Part shown: positions 10,172 through 18,631 of the stretch, piece by piece
Position numbering within the stretch: the first letter of the stretch is position 1
Layout: every line of letters starts with the position of its first letter
Source: Planctomycetota bacterium
Lineage (GTDB): Bacteria > Planctomycetota > UBA1135 > GCA-002686595
Length of the DNA: 64,000 bases
Reading direction: 5' to 3'
NCBI GenBank assembly: GCA_020847695.1
Contig: JADLBP010000323.1
Span: 1-64,000 of the forward strand
Notes under the pieces: generated by a model
Seen by the model: only the letters and a program-made list of their open reading frames with translations
What the model was told of the DNA's origin: nothing
Database searches by the model: none
Position numbers and translations under genes: made by a program

Positions 10172-11143
10172 ATGAGCCAGAAACGACCCGACGAGGCCGC
10201 CGCCGGCGCGTCCGTGAACCCGGCCTGGAGCTCCGAGAAGCCCGCCGGCATCCCGGTGCGCACGCCGAAGCCGGCGTGGTTGAAGGTGCCGCTGCCCGGC
10301 GGCGAGGGCTACGCGAAGCTGAAGGCGCTGACCGAGTCGCTGAAGCTGAACACCGTCTGCCAGGAGGCGCGCTGCCCGAACGTCGGCGAGTGTTGGAAGG
10401 GCGAGCACGCGACGATGACGCTGATGGTGCTCGGCGACGAGTGCACGCGGCGTTGTCGCTTCTGCGCGGTCAAGACCGTCGATCGCGCGGCGCCGCCGGA
10501 TCCCGACGAGCCGTTGCACGTCGGGCAGGCGGTCGCGGCGATGAAGCTCGCCTACGTGGTGATCACCAGCGTCGATCGCGACGACCTCGCCGACGGCGGC
10601 TCCGCGCACTACGCGGAGTGCATCCGCCGTGTGCGCGAGCTCGCGCCCCAGACGATCGTCGAGACGCTGATCCCGGACTACCAGGGCGATTCGCTCGCGA
10701 CGCTGATGGCCGCGGCGCCCGACGTGCTCGCGCACAACGTCGAAGTCGTCGATCGGCTCCAGCGCAAGATCCGCGATCCGCGTTGCTCGTTCGAGCGCTC
10801 GCTGTCGACGTTGCGCGGCGCGAAACGGCTCGACGGCAAGGTCTTCACGAAGTCGTCGCTGATGCTCGGCCTCGGCGAGACGCACGAGGAGGTCGTCGAG
10901 AGCCTCGAACGACTGCGCGCGGCGGAAGTCGACTTCCTGACGCTCGGCCAGTACCTGCGGCCGACCGAGAACCACGCGCCGGTGCGCGAGTACGTGCACC
11001 CCGATCGCTTCCTCGCGTACCAGAAGCTCGGCGAGCAACTGGGCTTCCGCTACGTCGCGTCCGGCCCGTTGGTGCGCTCGAGCTACAAGGCGGGCGAGTT
11101 CTTCGCCGCCCGCCTCGTGCGCGAGCGTCGCGCGGAACGCTGA
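10172..11143 (+). CDS. lipA: Lipoyl synthase
   Basis: CQEARCPNVGECWKG...GDECTRRCRFCAVKT (auxiliary and radical-SAM cluster Cys), KSSLMLGLGETHEEV. Confidence 0.95.
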   Translation: MSQKRPDEAAAGASVNPAWSSEKPAGIPVRTPKPAWLKVPLPGGEGYAKLKALTESLKLNTVCQEARCPNVGECWKGEHATMTLMVLGDECTRRCRFCAVKTVDRAAPPDPDEPLHVGQAVAAMKLAYVVITSVDRDDLADGGSAHYAECIRRVRELAPQTIVETLIPDYQGDSLATLMAAAPDVLAHNVEVVDRLQRKIRDPRCSFERSLSTLRGAKRLDGKVFTKSSLMLGLGETHEEVVESLERLRAAEVDFLTLGQYLRPTENHAPVREYVHPDRFLAYQKLGEQLGFRYVASGPLVRSSYKAGEFFAARLVRERRAER

Positions 11144-11164
11144 ACTCGTCCGGTCGCGTTGGCC

Positions 11165-11773
11165 ATGACGCTCGGAGGCCTCCTCTCGGACGTGCCGCAG
11201 TGGGTGTACGACACGTCGGGCTCGGTGTGCGTCGTCGTCTCGCTCGTCCATCTGTTCGAGAAGCGCGTCACGTACTGGCACTGGTCGAACGCCAGCCTGA
11301 TCCCGTACTTCCTGCTGTTCGCGGGCACGCGTCAGTACATGCTCGCCGGGCTCCAGGTCAGCTACCTGATCTTCGGCATCCACGGTTGGTGGTTGTGGAA
11401 GCTCGAAGCGCGGCGCGATCGTCACGGCACCCGTTTCGCCGAGGGCTTCTGGTACAACCTCGGTTGGGTCCTCACGCTCGCGATCTTCGCGTACACCGCG
11501 GCGATCACCGAGTTGGTGGGGGTGTGGGCGTGGCTGCAGTTCGCGATCACGAGCCTCGCGCTGATCGCCAACTGGGGCACGACGCGCAAGTGGCGCTGGA
11601 GCTGGTTCGTCTGGATGGCGGTCAACGTCGCGAGCGCGATCTACTTCGCACGCCAGGGCTTCTGGGCGCAGTTCGCGCTGCAGTTCGTCCTTTTCGCGAT
11701 GTCGGTCCAAGGCGCCCGCGCTTGGCGTCGGAAGAGCTCGACGAGCACCTCACCGCATGCCGTCGTCATTTGA
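11165..11773 (+). CDS. pnuC: PnuC-like nicotinamide riboside transporter
   Basis: Multi-TM; QYMLAGLQVSYLIFGIHGWWLWKL...NWGTTRKWRWSWFVWMAVNVASAIYFARQGFWAQFALQFVLFAM. Confidence 0.9.
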   Translation: MTLGGLLSDVPQWVYDTSGSVCVVVSLVHLFEKRVTYWHWSNASLIPYFLLFAGTRQYMLAGLQVSYLIFGIHGWWLWKLEARRDRHGTRFAEGFWYNLGWVLTLAIFAYTAAITELVGVWAWLQFAITSLALIANWGTTRKWRWSWFVWMAVNVASAIYFARQGFWAQFALQFVLFAMSVQGARAWRRKSSTSTSPHAVVI

Positions 11774-12803
11774 GCACGCGCTGATCGTCGGCAAGTTCGC
11801 GCCTCCGCACCGCGGACATCAGCTCCTGATCGAAACGGCGCTCGCGGAAGCCGCCCGAGTCACCGTGCTCGTGTGGTCGAACCCCGACTTCCCTTCGATG
11901 CCGAGCGCGCGCCGCGCCGAGTGGCTGCGCGAGCTGTACTCGAACGAAGGCCCGTCGCGCTTGACGGTCCACGTCCCGACGCAGCCGCCGCTCGACGACG
12001 CGCCGGACGAAGTCCAACAGTCCTTCACGCGCGCCTGGTTGCTGGAGCACGGGCTCCGTCCGGACGTCGTGTACACGAGCGAAGCGTACGGAGAGCCTCT
12101 CGCGGCTCGACTCGGAGCGCGCCACCGCGAAGTCGATCGCGCCCGGGTGCGCGTGCCGGTGTCCGGCACGCTGCTGCGCGAGGACGTTCACGCTCACCGG
12201 CGCTTCTTGGATCCGCGCGTGTATCGACACTTCGTCGAGCGCGTCGTGTTGCTGGGCGCGGAGTCGACGGGCAAGACGACGCTTGCGGCTCGACTCGCCG
12301 CCGACTTCGGGACCGTTTGGGTGCCCGAGTACGGTCGCGAGCACTACGAGCAGCGCGGTGGGCGGCTCGAGTTCGAGGACTACCTCGAGATCGCGCGCCG
12401 GCATCGGGAGCTCGAGGACGAAGCCGCGTTGCGCGCGACGCGCTACGTCTTCGTCGACACCAACGCGCTGACCACGCTCTTCTTCAGCCACTACTACGGC
12501 CGGGACAGCCTGCCGGCTCTGCGCGAGCTCGCCGACGAGTGCTCCAGCCGCTACTCGCGCACGTTCGTCTGCGGAGACGACATCCCCTTCGTGCAGGATG
12601 GTTGGCGCGACAACGCGGTGTGGCGCGCGCGGATGCAGGGCATGGTGCTCCACGACCTGATCGTGCGCGGGATCCGCTACGAGGTCGTCGAGGGCAGCCT
12701 CGACCAGCGGGTCGCGCGGGTCCGCGAGGCGCTCCTGCGACCGGTCGAGACGCCGCCGCCGTCGCGCCGCGGATGGAACCTCGGCCCGCGTCCCGGCGCG
12801 TGA
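11757..12803 (+). CDS. nadR: NadR-like NMN adenylyltransferase/ribosylnicotinamide kinase
   Basis: LIVGKFAPPHRGHQLLIETAL and VVLLGAESTGKTTLAARLAADFGTVWVPEYGREHYE; overlaps pnuC by 17 bp. Confidence 0.92.
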   Translation: MPSSFEHALIVGKFAPPHRGHQLLIETALAEAARVTVLVWSNPDFPSMPSARRAEWLRELYSNEGPSRLTVHVPTQPPLDDAPDEVQQSFTRAWLLEHGLRPDVVYTSEAYGEPLAARLGARHREVDRARVRVPVSGTLLREDVHAHRRFLDPRVYRHFVERVVLLGAESTGKTTLAARLAADFGTVWVPEYGREHYEQRGGRLEFEDYLEIARRHRELEDEAALRATRYVFVDTNALTTLFFSHYYGRDSLPALRELADECSSRYSRTFVCGDDIPFVQDGWRDNAVWRARMQGMVLHDLIVRGIRYEVVEGSLDQRVARVREALLRPVETPPPSRRGWNLGPRPGA

Positions 12804-12823
12804 CCGAGGTCCCGGCGGACGGG

Positions 12824-13321
12824 TCACCGCGCGTCGCGCTCGAACGAGCGGTCGACCGAGAAGCGCCCGCCGCCGCGCAGCACGAGCACCGCGGCGAGGC
12901 CGATCACCAAGAGGTGGTACTCGAAGCCCTCGCCTTGCTGCGCGCCGAACCAGTTCATGAAGAAGCCGTGCTGGGCGTGCACGGTGGTGATCGCGCCGAG
13001 CATCAGTCCGACCACGCCGAGCGCGACCGGGCGGGTGAGGAACCCGAACAGCAGGAAGAGCGGTCCGAAGAACTCGAGCAGGATCAGACCGGCGGCCAGC
13101 GGAGTCGGCACGCCGATCGTGTCGGTGAAGTAGCCCATCGTTCCGCTCCAACCGTAGCCGCCGAACCACCCGAGCAGCTTCTGCGCGCCATGCGGCCACA
13201 GCACGACGGCGAGAGCGAGGCGCGCGACCGGCAGGCCGAGGTCGTCGTGGGTGGCGAAGACCTTCGAGAGCAGCGAGGTCGTCGGACGGGTTGCTTGTCG
13301 TGTCAGTGCTTGACTAGTCAT
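12824..13321 (-). CDS. DoxX family membrane protein
   Basis: LPVARLALAVVLWPHGAQKLLGWFGGYGWSGTMGYF...LEFFGPLFLLFGFLTRPVALG. Confidence 0.88.
   Translation of the reverse strand: MTSQALTRQATRPTTSLLSKVFATHDDLGLPVARLALAVVLWPHGAQKLLGWFGGYGWSGTMGYFTDTIGVPTPLAAGLILLEFFGPLFLLFGFLTRPVALGVVGLMLGAITTVHAQHGFFMNWFGAQQGEGFEYHLLVIGLAAVLVLRGGGRFSVDRSFERDAR
13311..13320. promoter_or_regulatory. Candidate MarR operator TGACTAGTCA at the DoxX gene start
   Basis: Perfect 10-bp palindrome, overlapping the DoxX ATG; same sequence at 13931-13940. Confidence 0.55.
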
Positions 13322-13389
13322 GTGTTCTACCTGGGGTCGTGAGTCGGTCGTTTCGTCGATCGCGCGGACGACGTGCCCGCGCGGCGGTC

Positions 13390-13905
13390 TCAGGGGTACA
13401 GCGCGCGGAGCGCGTCGAGCATGCGGATCAGCTCGCGCAGCTCGGCGTCGTCGAACGCGCTGTCGGGCAAGTCGTCGAACTCGTCGACGACCGCGTCGAG
13501 CTTCGCGAGCAGCGCGAGGCCGGAACGGCTGACTTTGCAGCGCACCTGACGGCGGTCCTCCGCGGAGCGCTGGCGCTCGATCCAGCCCTTGAGCTCGAGC
13601 CGATCGAGCAAGCGGGTGACCCCCGGCGTGCGCTCGATCATGCGCTCCGCGATCTCCAGCGTCGGCAGTCCCTCCGCACCGGCGCCGCGCAGGATGCGCA
13701 GCACGTTGTACTGCTGGCGGGTGATGTCGCCGGCGGCGGCGAGCTCGCGATCGAGCCGCGAAGCCAGCCGATCGCTGGTGACCATCACCGCGAGCAGCGC
13801 CTCCTGCGCGAGCGACCGGAACGGTCTGGATTGCTTCAGCTCCTCGGCCACGCTGCGGGCGACGGGTGCGGCGGACTTGCGGCGGGAGCGAGCTTGGGCG
13901 GACAT
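13390..13905 (-). CDS. MarR family transcriptional regulator
   Basis: DITRQQYNVLRILRGAGAEGLPTLEIAERMIERTPGVTRLLDRLELKGWIERQRSAEDRRQVRCKVSRSGLALL; ATG at 13905 preferred over TTG at 13941. Confidence 0.88.
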   Translation of the reverse strand: MSAQARSRRKSAAPVARSVAEELKQSRPFRSLAQEALLAVMVTSDRLASRLDRELAAAGDITRQQYNVLRILRGAGAEGLPTLEIAERMIERTPGVTRLLDRLELKGWIERQRSAEDRRQVRCKVSRSGLALLAKLDAVVDEFDDLPDSAFDDAELRELIRMLDALRALYP

Positions 13906-13930
13906 GCAGGGCAGTATCGGCGCGATTGCA

Positions 13931-13940
13931 TGACTAGTCA
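13931..13940. promoter_or_regulatory. Candidate MarR operator TGACTAGTCA upstream of the marR gene
   Basis: Perfect 10-bp palindrome 25 bp upstream of the MarR ATG; shares the 13-mer TTGACTAGTCATG with the DoxX site in opposite orientation. Confidence 0.55.
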
Positions 13941-14046
13941 ACTATTTGTCCGAAAAACTCCCGGCTCCGACCGGCGGGGCGGTTCTGCGCCGGCGGGCGG
14001 CCTCCGCGCGGCTGGAGATCCCGGCCTGCGCCCGTATCGTGGAGCG

Positions 14047-15006
14047 ATGCGCTCCTTCGCCGCGTGTCTCCTGCTCTGGATCGCGAGCTGCGCCGCCGTC
14101 GACGGGTCGGCCGCGCGCGCGACGGTCACCGATCGCGCCACGGCGCGCGGACCGCGCGTGCTCGTCGTGATCGCCCACCCCGACGACGAAACCGCGTTCG
14201 CCGGCGCGCTCTACAAGGTGACGACGCACCTCGACGGCGTGTGCGACGTGCTGGTGATCACCAATGGCGAAGGCGGCTTCAAGTACGCGACGCTCGCCGA
14301 GCGGATCTATGGCGTCGAGCTGACCGACGAGCGAGTCGGTCGCGCCGAGCTGCCCGCGATCCGGCGCCGAGAGCTGATCGAAGGCGCGCGCGTGCTCGGC
14401 GTGCGGCGGATCGAGTTCCTCGCGGAGCGCGATCATCGCTACACCACCGACCTCGCGGAGGTGCTCGGACCGGACGCTCGCGTGTGGGACCTCGCGCGGA
14501 TCCGCGCGGCGCTCGCGCGCGCGCTCGCCGACGAGCCCTACGACTTCGTCTTCGCGCTGCGGCCGACCGCGACGACGCACGCGCACCACCAGGCGGCGAC
14601 TCGGCTCGCCCGCGAGGCGGTGCTGGCGACGCCCGCGTCGCGGCGACCGGCGCTCCTGATCGGCTCGGTCAGCTCGCCGAGCCAGCCCAGCGAGTCGCCG
14701 ACCTCACCCGATGGCGTCGATCTGCCCGCGCCGACGTTCCACTTCGATCGGCTGCAGAGCTTTGGCTTCCAATCCAAGCTCGACTACCGCGTCGTCGTCA
14801 ACTGGGAGATCGCCGCGCACAAATCGCAGGGCACGATGCAGCTCGCGATGAACCGCGGCGAGCGCGAGGACTTCGCGTTGTGGGGGACCGAGAGCGAAGC
14901 GGACGTCGCCGCGGCGACCGAGCTCTTCCGACGCCTCGCCGAACCGCAGTTCGAGTCGAAGACGTACGGCGCGTCCGCCGGCACCAACGCGGAAGCGAAG
15001 CGATGA
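14047..15006 (+). CDS. PIG-L family deacetylase (secreted)
   Basis: VLVVIAHPDDETAFAGAL...NGEGG...RRRELIEGARVLGV; signal-like N-terminus. Confidence 0.88.
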   Translation: MRSFAACLLLWIASCAAVDGSAARATVTDRATARGPRVLVVIAHPDDETAFAGALYKVTTHLDGVCDVLVITNGEGGFKYATLAERIYGVELTDERVGRAELPAIRRRELIEGARVLGVRRIEFLAERDHRYTTDLAEVLGPDARVWDLARIRAALARALADEPYDFVFALRPTATTHAHHQAATRLAREAVLATPASRRPALLIGSVSSPSQPSESPTSPDGVDLPAPTFHFDRLQSFGFQSKLDYRVVVNWEIAAHKSQGTMQLAMNRGEREDFALWGTESEADVAAATELFRRLAEPQFESKTYGASAGTNAEAKR

Positions 15007-16097
15007 ACGCGGCGAGCGGTCGCCTGCGCTCGCTCGACGCGTTGCGCGGCTTCGACATGCTCTGGATCATCGGCGGCGGCGCGATCGTCGGCGCGTGGGC
15101 GGATGCGAACGACTGGGCATGGCTCGACGCCGCGAAGGCGCAGACCGAGCACGTCGAGTGGCACGGCTTCCACCTCTGGGACCTGATCTTCCCGTTGTTC
15201 CTGTTCGTCGCCGGTGCGTCGCTGCCGCTTTCGTTCGCGAAGCGGCGGGAGCTCGGCGCGAGCGACCGGACATTGGCGCTGCACGCGCTGCGCCGCGGGC
15301 TGGTGCTCGTGCTACTCGGGCTCGTCTACAACGGGCTGTTGAAGTTCGACTTCGCGACGCTGCGCTGCGCGAGCGTGCTCGGACGGATCGGGCTCGCGTG
15401 GATGTGCGCCGCGTGGATCGTGCTCGGCACGCGCACGGTGCGCGCGAGGCTCGCTTGGGTCGGCGCGCTGCTGATCGGGTATTGGCTCGCGCTGAAGCTC
15501 GTGCCCGTGCCGGGGTTCGGCGCCGGGAACCTCGAGCCGGGCGCGACGTTGACCGACTGGCTCGATCGCGAGTTCCTGCCGGGGCGACTCCATCGCGAGG
15601 TGCGCGATCCCGAGGGGCTGCTGGCGACGCTGCCGGCGATCGGCACCGCGTTGCTCGGCACGGTCGCGGGGGAGGAGCTCCGCGACGGTGTGCGTTCGGG
15701 CACCGCGCGTGTCGGGCGGCTCGCGCTGTGGGCGGTCGCGTGCTTCGCCCTCGGTTGGCTATGGTCGCTCGACTTCCCGCTGAACAAGAACCTGTGGACG
15801 AGCTCGTTCACGTTGTGGTGCGCGGGTTGGAGCTTCGCGTTGGTCGCGGGATTCCATCTCGTGTTCGACGTGTGGCGCGTCGAGCGCGGCGCGTTCTTCC
15901 TCGAAGTGATCGGTGCGAACGCGATCACGATCTATCTGCTGCAGGCGTTCGTCGACTTCGACGCGCTGGCGAGCCTCCTGCTCGGCGGTCGCGGCGCGCT
16001 GAAGCTGCATCCCGCGCTGGTCGCGAGCGGCGGGCTCGCGCTGCGCTGGCTCTTGCTCTGGCTGCTGTACCGCGCGCGGATCTTCCTGCGCGTCTGA
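15003..16097 (+). CDS. Heparan-alpha-glucosaminide N-acetyltransferase-like (HGSNAT/DUF5009) membrane protein
   Basis: RLRSLDALRGFDMLWIIGGG...HLWDLIFPLFLFVAGASLPLS; ATGA overlap with the PIG-L gene. Confidence 0.82.
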   Translation: MNAASGRLRSLDALRGFDMLWIIGGGAIVGAWADANDWAWLDAAKAQTEHVEWHGFHLWDLIFPLFLFVAGASLPLSFAKRRELGASDRTLALHALRRGLVLVLLGLVYNGLLKFDFATLRCASVLGRIGLAWMCAAWIVLGTRTVRARLAWVGALLIGYWLALKLVPVPGFGAGNLEPGATLTDWLDREFLPGRLHREVRDPEGLLATLPAIGTALLGTVAGEELRDGVRSGTARVGRLALWAVACFALGWLWSLDFPLNKNLWTSSFTLWCAGWSFALVAGFHLVFDVWRVERGAFFLEVIGANAITIYLLQAFVDFDALASLLLGGRGALKLHPALVASGGLALRWLLLWLLYRARIFLRV

Positions 16098-16103
16098 ACC
16101 CGT

Positions 16104-17447
16104 TCACGCCTTCGTGCGGGCGTCGATGCGGCGTGTGACGACGACGAACACGGTCATCGCGACGAGCGACAACGCGCCGACTCCCGTGAACGCGTACCAG
16201 ACCCAGTGCGCGTGCGCGTACGCCGTCGGCATGGCGCCTTGCCCCGCGATCCACGCGGCGTGTTGCGATCGCTCGGCTTCGGCGAGCGACGACGGATCCG
16301 GGCAGAACGCCTTCAGCAGGTAGCCCGCGAACACGAAGCCGAAGAGCCACGCGAAGAACGTGTTCATGTGCGCATAGCCGAGATACAGACCCTCGCGGCC
16401 CGGCGGCGCCTGCTTCGACGCGAACTCCAGGTACTTCGGGCTCAGGAAGCACTCTGCGATGCCCTGGATCGCGATGCCGATCACCATCATCAAGGTGATC
16501 GGGTGCACCACGGCGCCGAGGATGTCGAAGTTGCGAGTGAAGAGGCTCGAGCACGCCATCGTCAGCGCGGAGAACGGGATCAGCACCATCGCGACCGTGA
16601 TCGCGTTCTCGGGCTTCCACTTGGCGACCAGCTGCGTGACCCACACGACGCACAGCACGACCACGAGCGGGTTGACGTTCGCGTACCACTCCGGCTTGTA
16701 GGTTTCGCCCGCCATGCGGATCACGTAGTCGGGCATCGAGGCGTAGAGCTGTCCCTGGATCGCCCAGAAGCCCGCCGTGATCAGGATCAGCGCAGTGAAA
16801 CGCGCGTTGCGTATCACCGTCCACATCCCGGCGAACGTGTCGCCGATGCTCCGTGGTCGCGCGACCGCGTCCTCCTTCGGCCGGAAGAAGAGGGCGACGA
16901 TCACCAGGGCGACGAGCGACGCGGCCGACGAGAAGTACGGCACGTTGTTCACGCCGAGCTCGATACGGATCGGAGCGACGATCGTCTTGCCGGTGAACGA
17001 GCCGATGTTCACCACCATGTAGAAGATGCTGAAGGCGCGCGCGCGGTTGGTGTCGTCGGAGCTCTTGCTCGCCGTTCCGGTGATCACCGGCTTGACGAAC
17101 GACCCGCCGACGACGACCAGGAACAACGCGCCGAGCACCGGCACGAGGTCGTGGGAGAGCCCGAGTCCTCCGTAACCGAGCGTGAGCAACGCGAACGCGA
17201 GGATCAGCGAACCGCGGAACCCGAGTCGGTCGGCGATCGCGCCGGTGAAGAACGGGAAGAGGTAGATCAGCGCTCCGAACAGGCCTGCGATGAAACCCGC
17301 TTCGACGTCGTCGAGCCCGACGACCCGAAGGAGGTACGTGCGCAGCGCGATGAACGTGCCGTAGTACGCCGCCCGCTCGCAGAGTTCCGAGGCGTTGGCG
17401 ACCCAGAACGCGCGCGGGAACTTCCAAGTGCTCTTGGTGTCGGCCAT
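16104..17447 (-). CDS. MFS/POT-family transporter
   Basis: FPRAFWVANASELCERAAYYGTFIALRTYLL...GFIAGLFGALIYLFPFFTGAIADRLGFR...FSIFYMVVNIGSFTGK; start at ATG 17447. Confidence 0.88.
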   Translation of the reverse strand: MADTKSTWKFPRAFWVANASELCERAAYYGTFIALRTYLLRVVGLDDVEAGFIAGLFGALIYLFPFFTGAIADRLGFRGSLILAFALLTLGYGGLGLSHDLVPVLGALFLVVVGGSFVKPVITGTASKSSDDTNRARAFSIFYMVVNIGSFTGKTIVAPIRIELGVNNVPYFSSAASLVALVIVALFFRPKEDAVARPRSIGDTFAGMWTVIRNARFTALILITAGFWAIQGQLYASMPDYVIRMAGETYKPEWYANVNPLVVVLCVVWVTQLVAKWKPENAITVAMVLIPFSALTMACSSLFTRNFDILGAVVHPITLMMVIGIAIQGIAECFLSPKYLEFASKQAPPGREGLYLGYAHMNTFFAWLFGFVFAGYLLKAFCPDPSSLAEAERSQHAAWIAGQGAMPTAYAHAHWVWYAFTGVGALSLVAMTVFVVVTRRIDARTKA

Positions 17448-17479
17448 GGAGCGCGAGTCGAGCACCCGGGCTCGCGGAG

Positions 17480-17769
17480 CGCCAGCGCGAACTCGCCCGT
17501 GACCCGGCGCGAACGTCGGCCGCGGCGCGCGAGCAGCCGCGTCGAGAGCATCCGATGCTGCTGTTCGGTCTCGATCGCCTTCGCGGGCGGGGTGAACTCC
17601 TTGCGGACCGACTTCCAGTCGATCGACGTCGTCGCGAAGCGAGGAGCCGCACTGCTGCTCGAGCTCGCCGAGTGCGTACGCGACGTCGCGTTCGTAGGGC
17701 GACCGTGCGCGCGATCGGTGCGGCGAACGCCAGTGCAAGCGACAACCAGAACAGGATCAGCCGGCGCAT
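17480..17769 (-). pseudogene. Possible frameshifted remnant of a short secreted protein
   Basis: Signal-like MRRLILFWLSLALAFAAPIA in one frame, SPYERDVAYALGELEQQCGSSLRDDVD in the next, TSIDWKSVRKEFTPPAKAIETEQQHRMLSTRLLA in a third, each with strong GC3 bias and consecutive. Confidence 0.35.
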
Positions 17770-18037
17770 CGCACGCCGAGCGAAGCGAGGTCACGCGAGC
17801 GCGCCAGAGCGGAAGCGCACGGCGTTCGCGTTCGCTCGATGTCGGCGCAGACACCGAAGTGGAACGAATTGCCGCGCGTGTCGCTCGACCCAGCGAGCGC
17901 GCTCGTCGCGTGACGCGTTCGATACGTACACGGCGCGTTCAAAGACATCGCATTTCGTCGAAGTCGGGCGCGGGTCCGGTAGGCTTCCGGACGAAGGCGG
18001 ATACAAGCAGCGCTCGCGCGCACGATCGCCACCGAAA

Positions 18038-18631
18038 ATGTCCGCCCTCGACCCAAGCAATCCGCGCGTGTCCGTGAACGCTCTGCATCCGCTCGCGCCT
18101 CGCGCGCTCCGACTCCGCCTCGCCGCTCTGGCGGCGGCGTGCTTCTGCTCGGTCGCGCTCGCGTTCGACGACGACTTGGTCGGCTACGGCGCGCTGCCCG
18201 AGCCCGAGGCGGTCGGCTTCTACGAACGCGCGACCGGCCGGTACCACGCCGACCTGCGTTCGGTCGACGAGACGCTGGCGTCGGTCTGCACGTTCGCGCG
18301 CGGCCGTAACGTCGACCTCGATTGGGAGCGCTCGCGCCACTTCGGTCGCCGCGGCCCGATCGCGAGCCTGCACCGTTCGGCCTCCGACGGACCGGCGCGC
18401 CGGCCGGCGGCCGTCGCGAACGCGTTCGCGCCGGGCGCCGAGGGCCTGGCCGCTGCCGAGCTCGAATGGCTGAACCTCGACGCCGCGCCGGAGGGCTCGC
18501 TCGGCTCGACGTGGGACGCGCCGCGCGCCGGCTGCCACTGGTTCGGCGGCTATCCGACCAACCCGTTCGCGGCGATGTGGATGCGCGCCGACGCGCTCGC
18601 GCCCGATCACGGCGACGCGCGCGGCAACTAG
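18038..18631 (+). CDS. Hypothetical secreted protein
   Basis: Signal-like RLRLAALAAACFCSVALAFDDD; convergent with the WYL gene (4-bp overlap). Confidence 0.6.
   Translation: MSALDPSNPRVSVNALHPLAPRALRLRLAALAAACFCSVALAFDDDLVGYGALPEPEAVGFYERATGRYHADLRSVDETLASVCTFARGRNVDLDWERSRHFGRRGPIASLHRSASDGPARRPAAVANAFAPGAEGLAAAELEWLNLDAAPEGSLGSTWDAPRAGCHWFGGYPTNPFAAMWMRADALAPDHGDARGN

Noticed and set aside
9770-11710. 646-aa minus-strand ORF across sigma/anti-sigma, lipA and pnuC
   Set aside because: Antisense to several well-supported genes; low-complexity composition.
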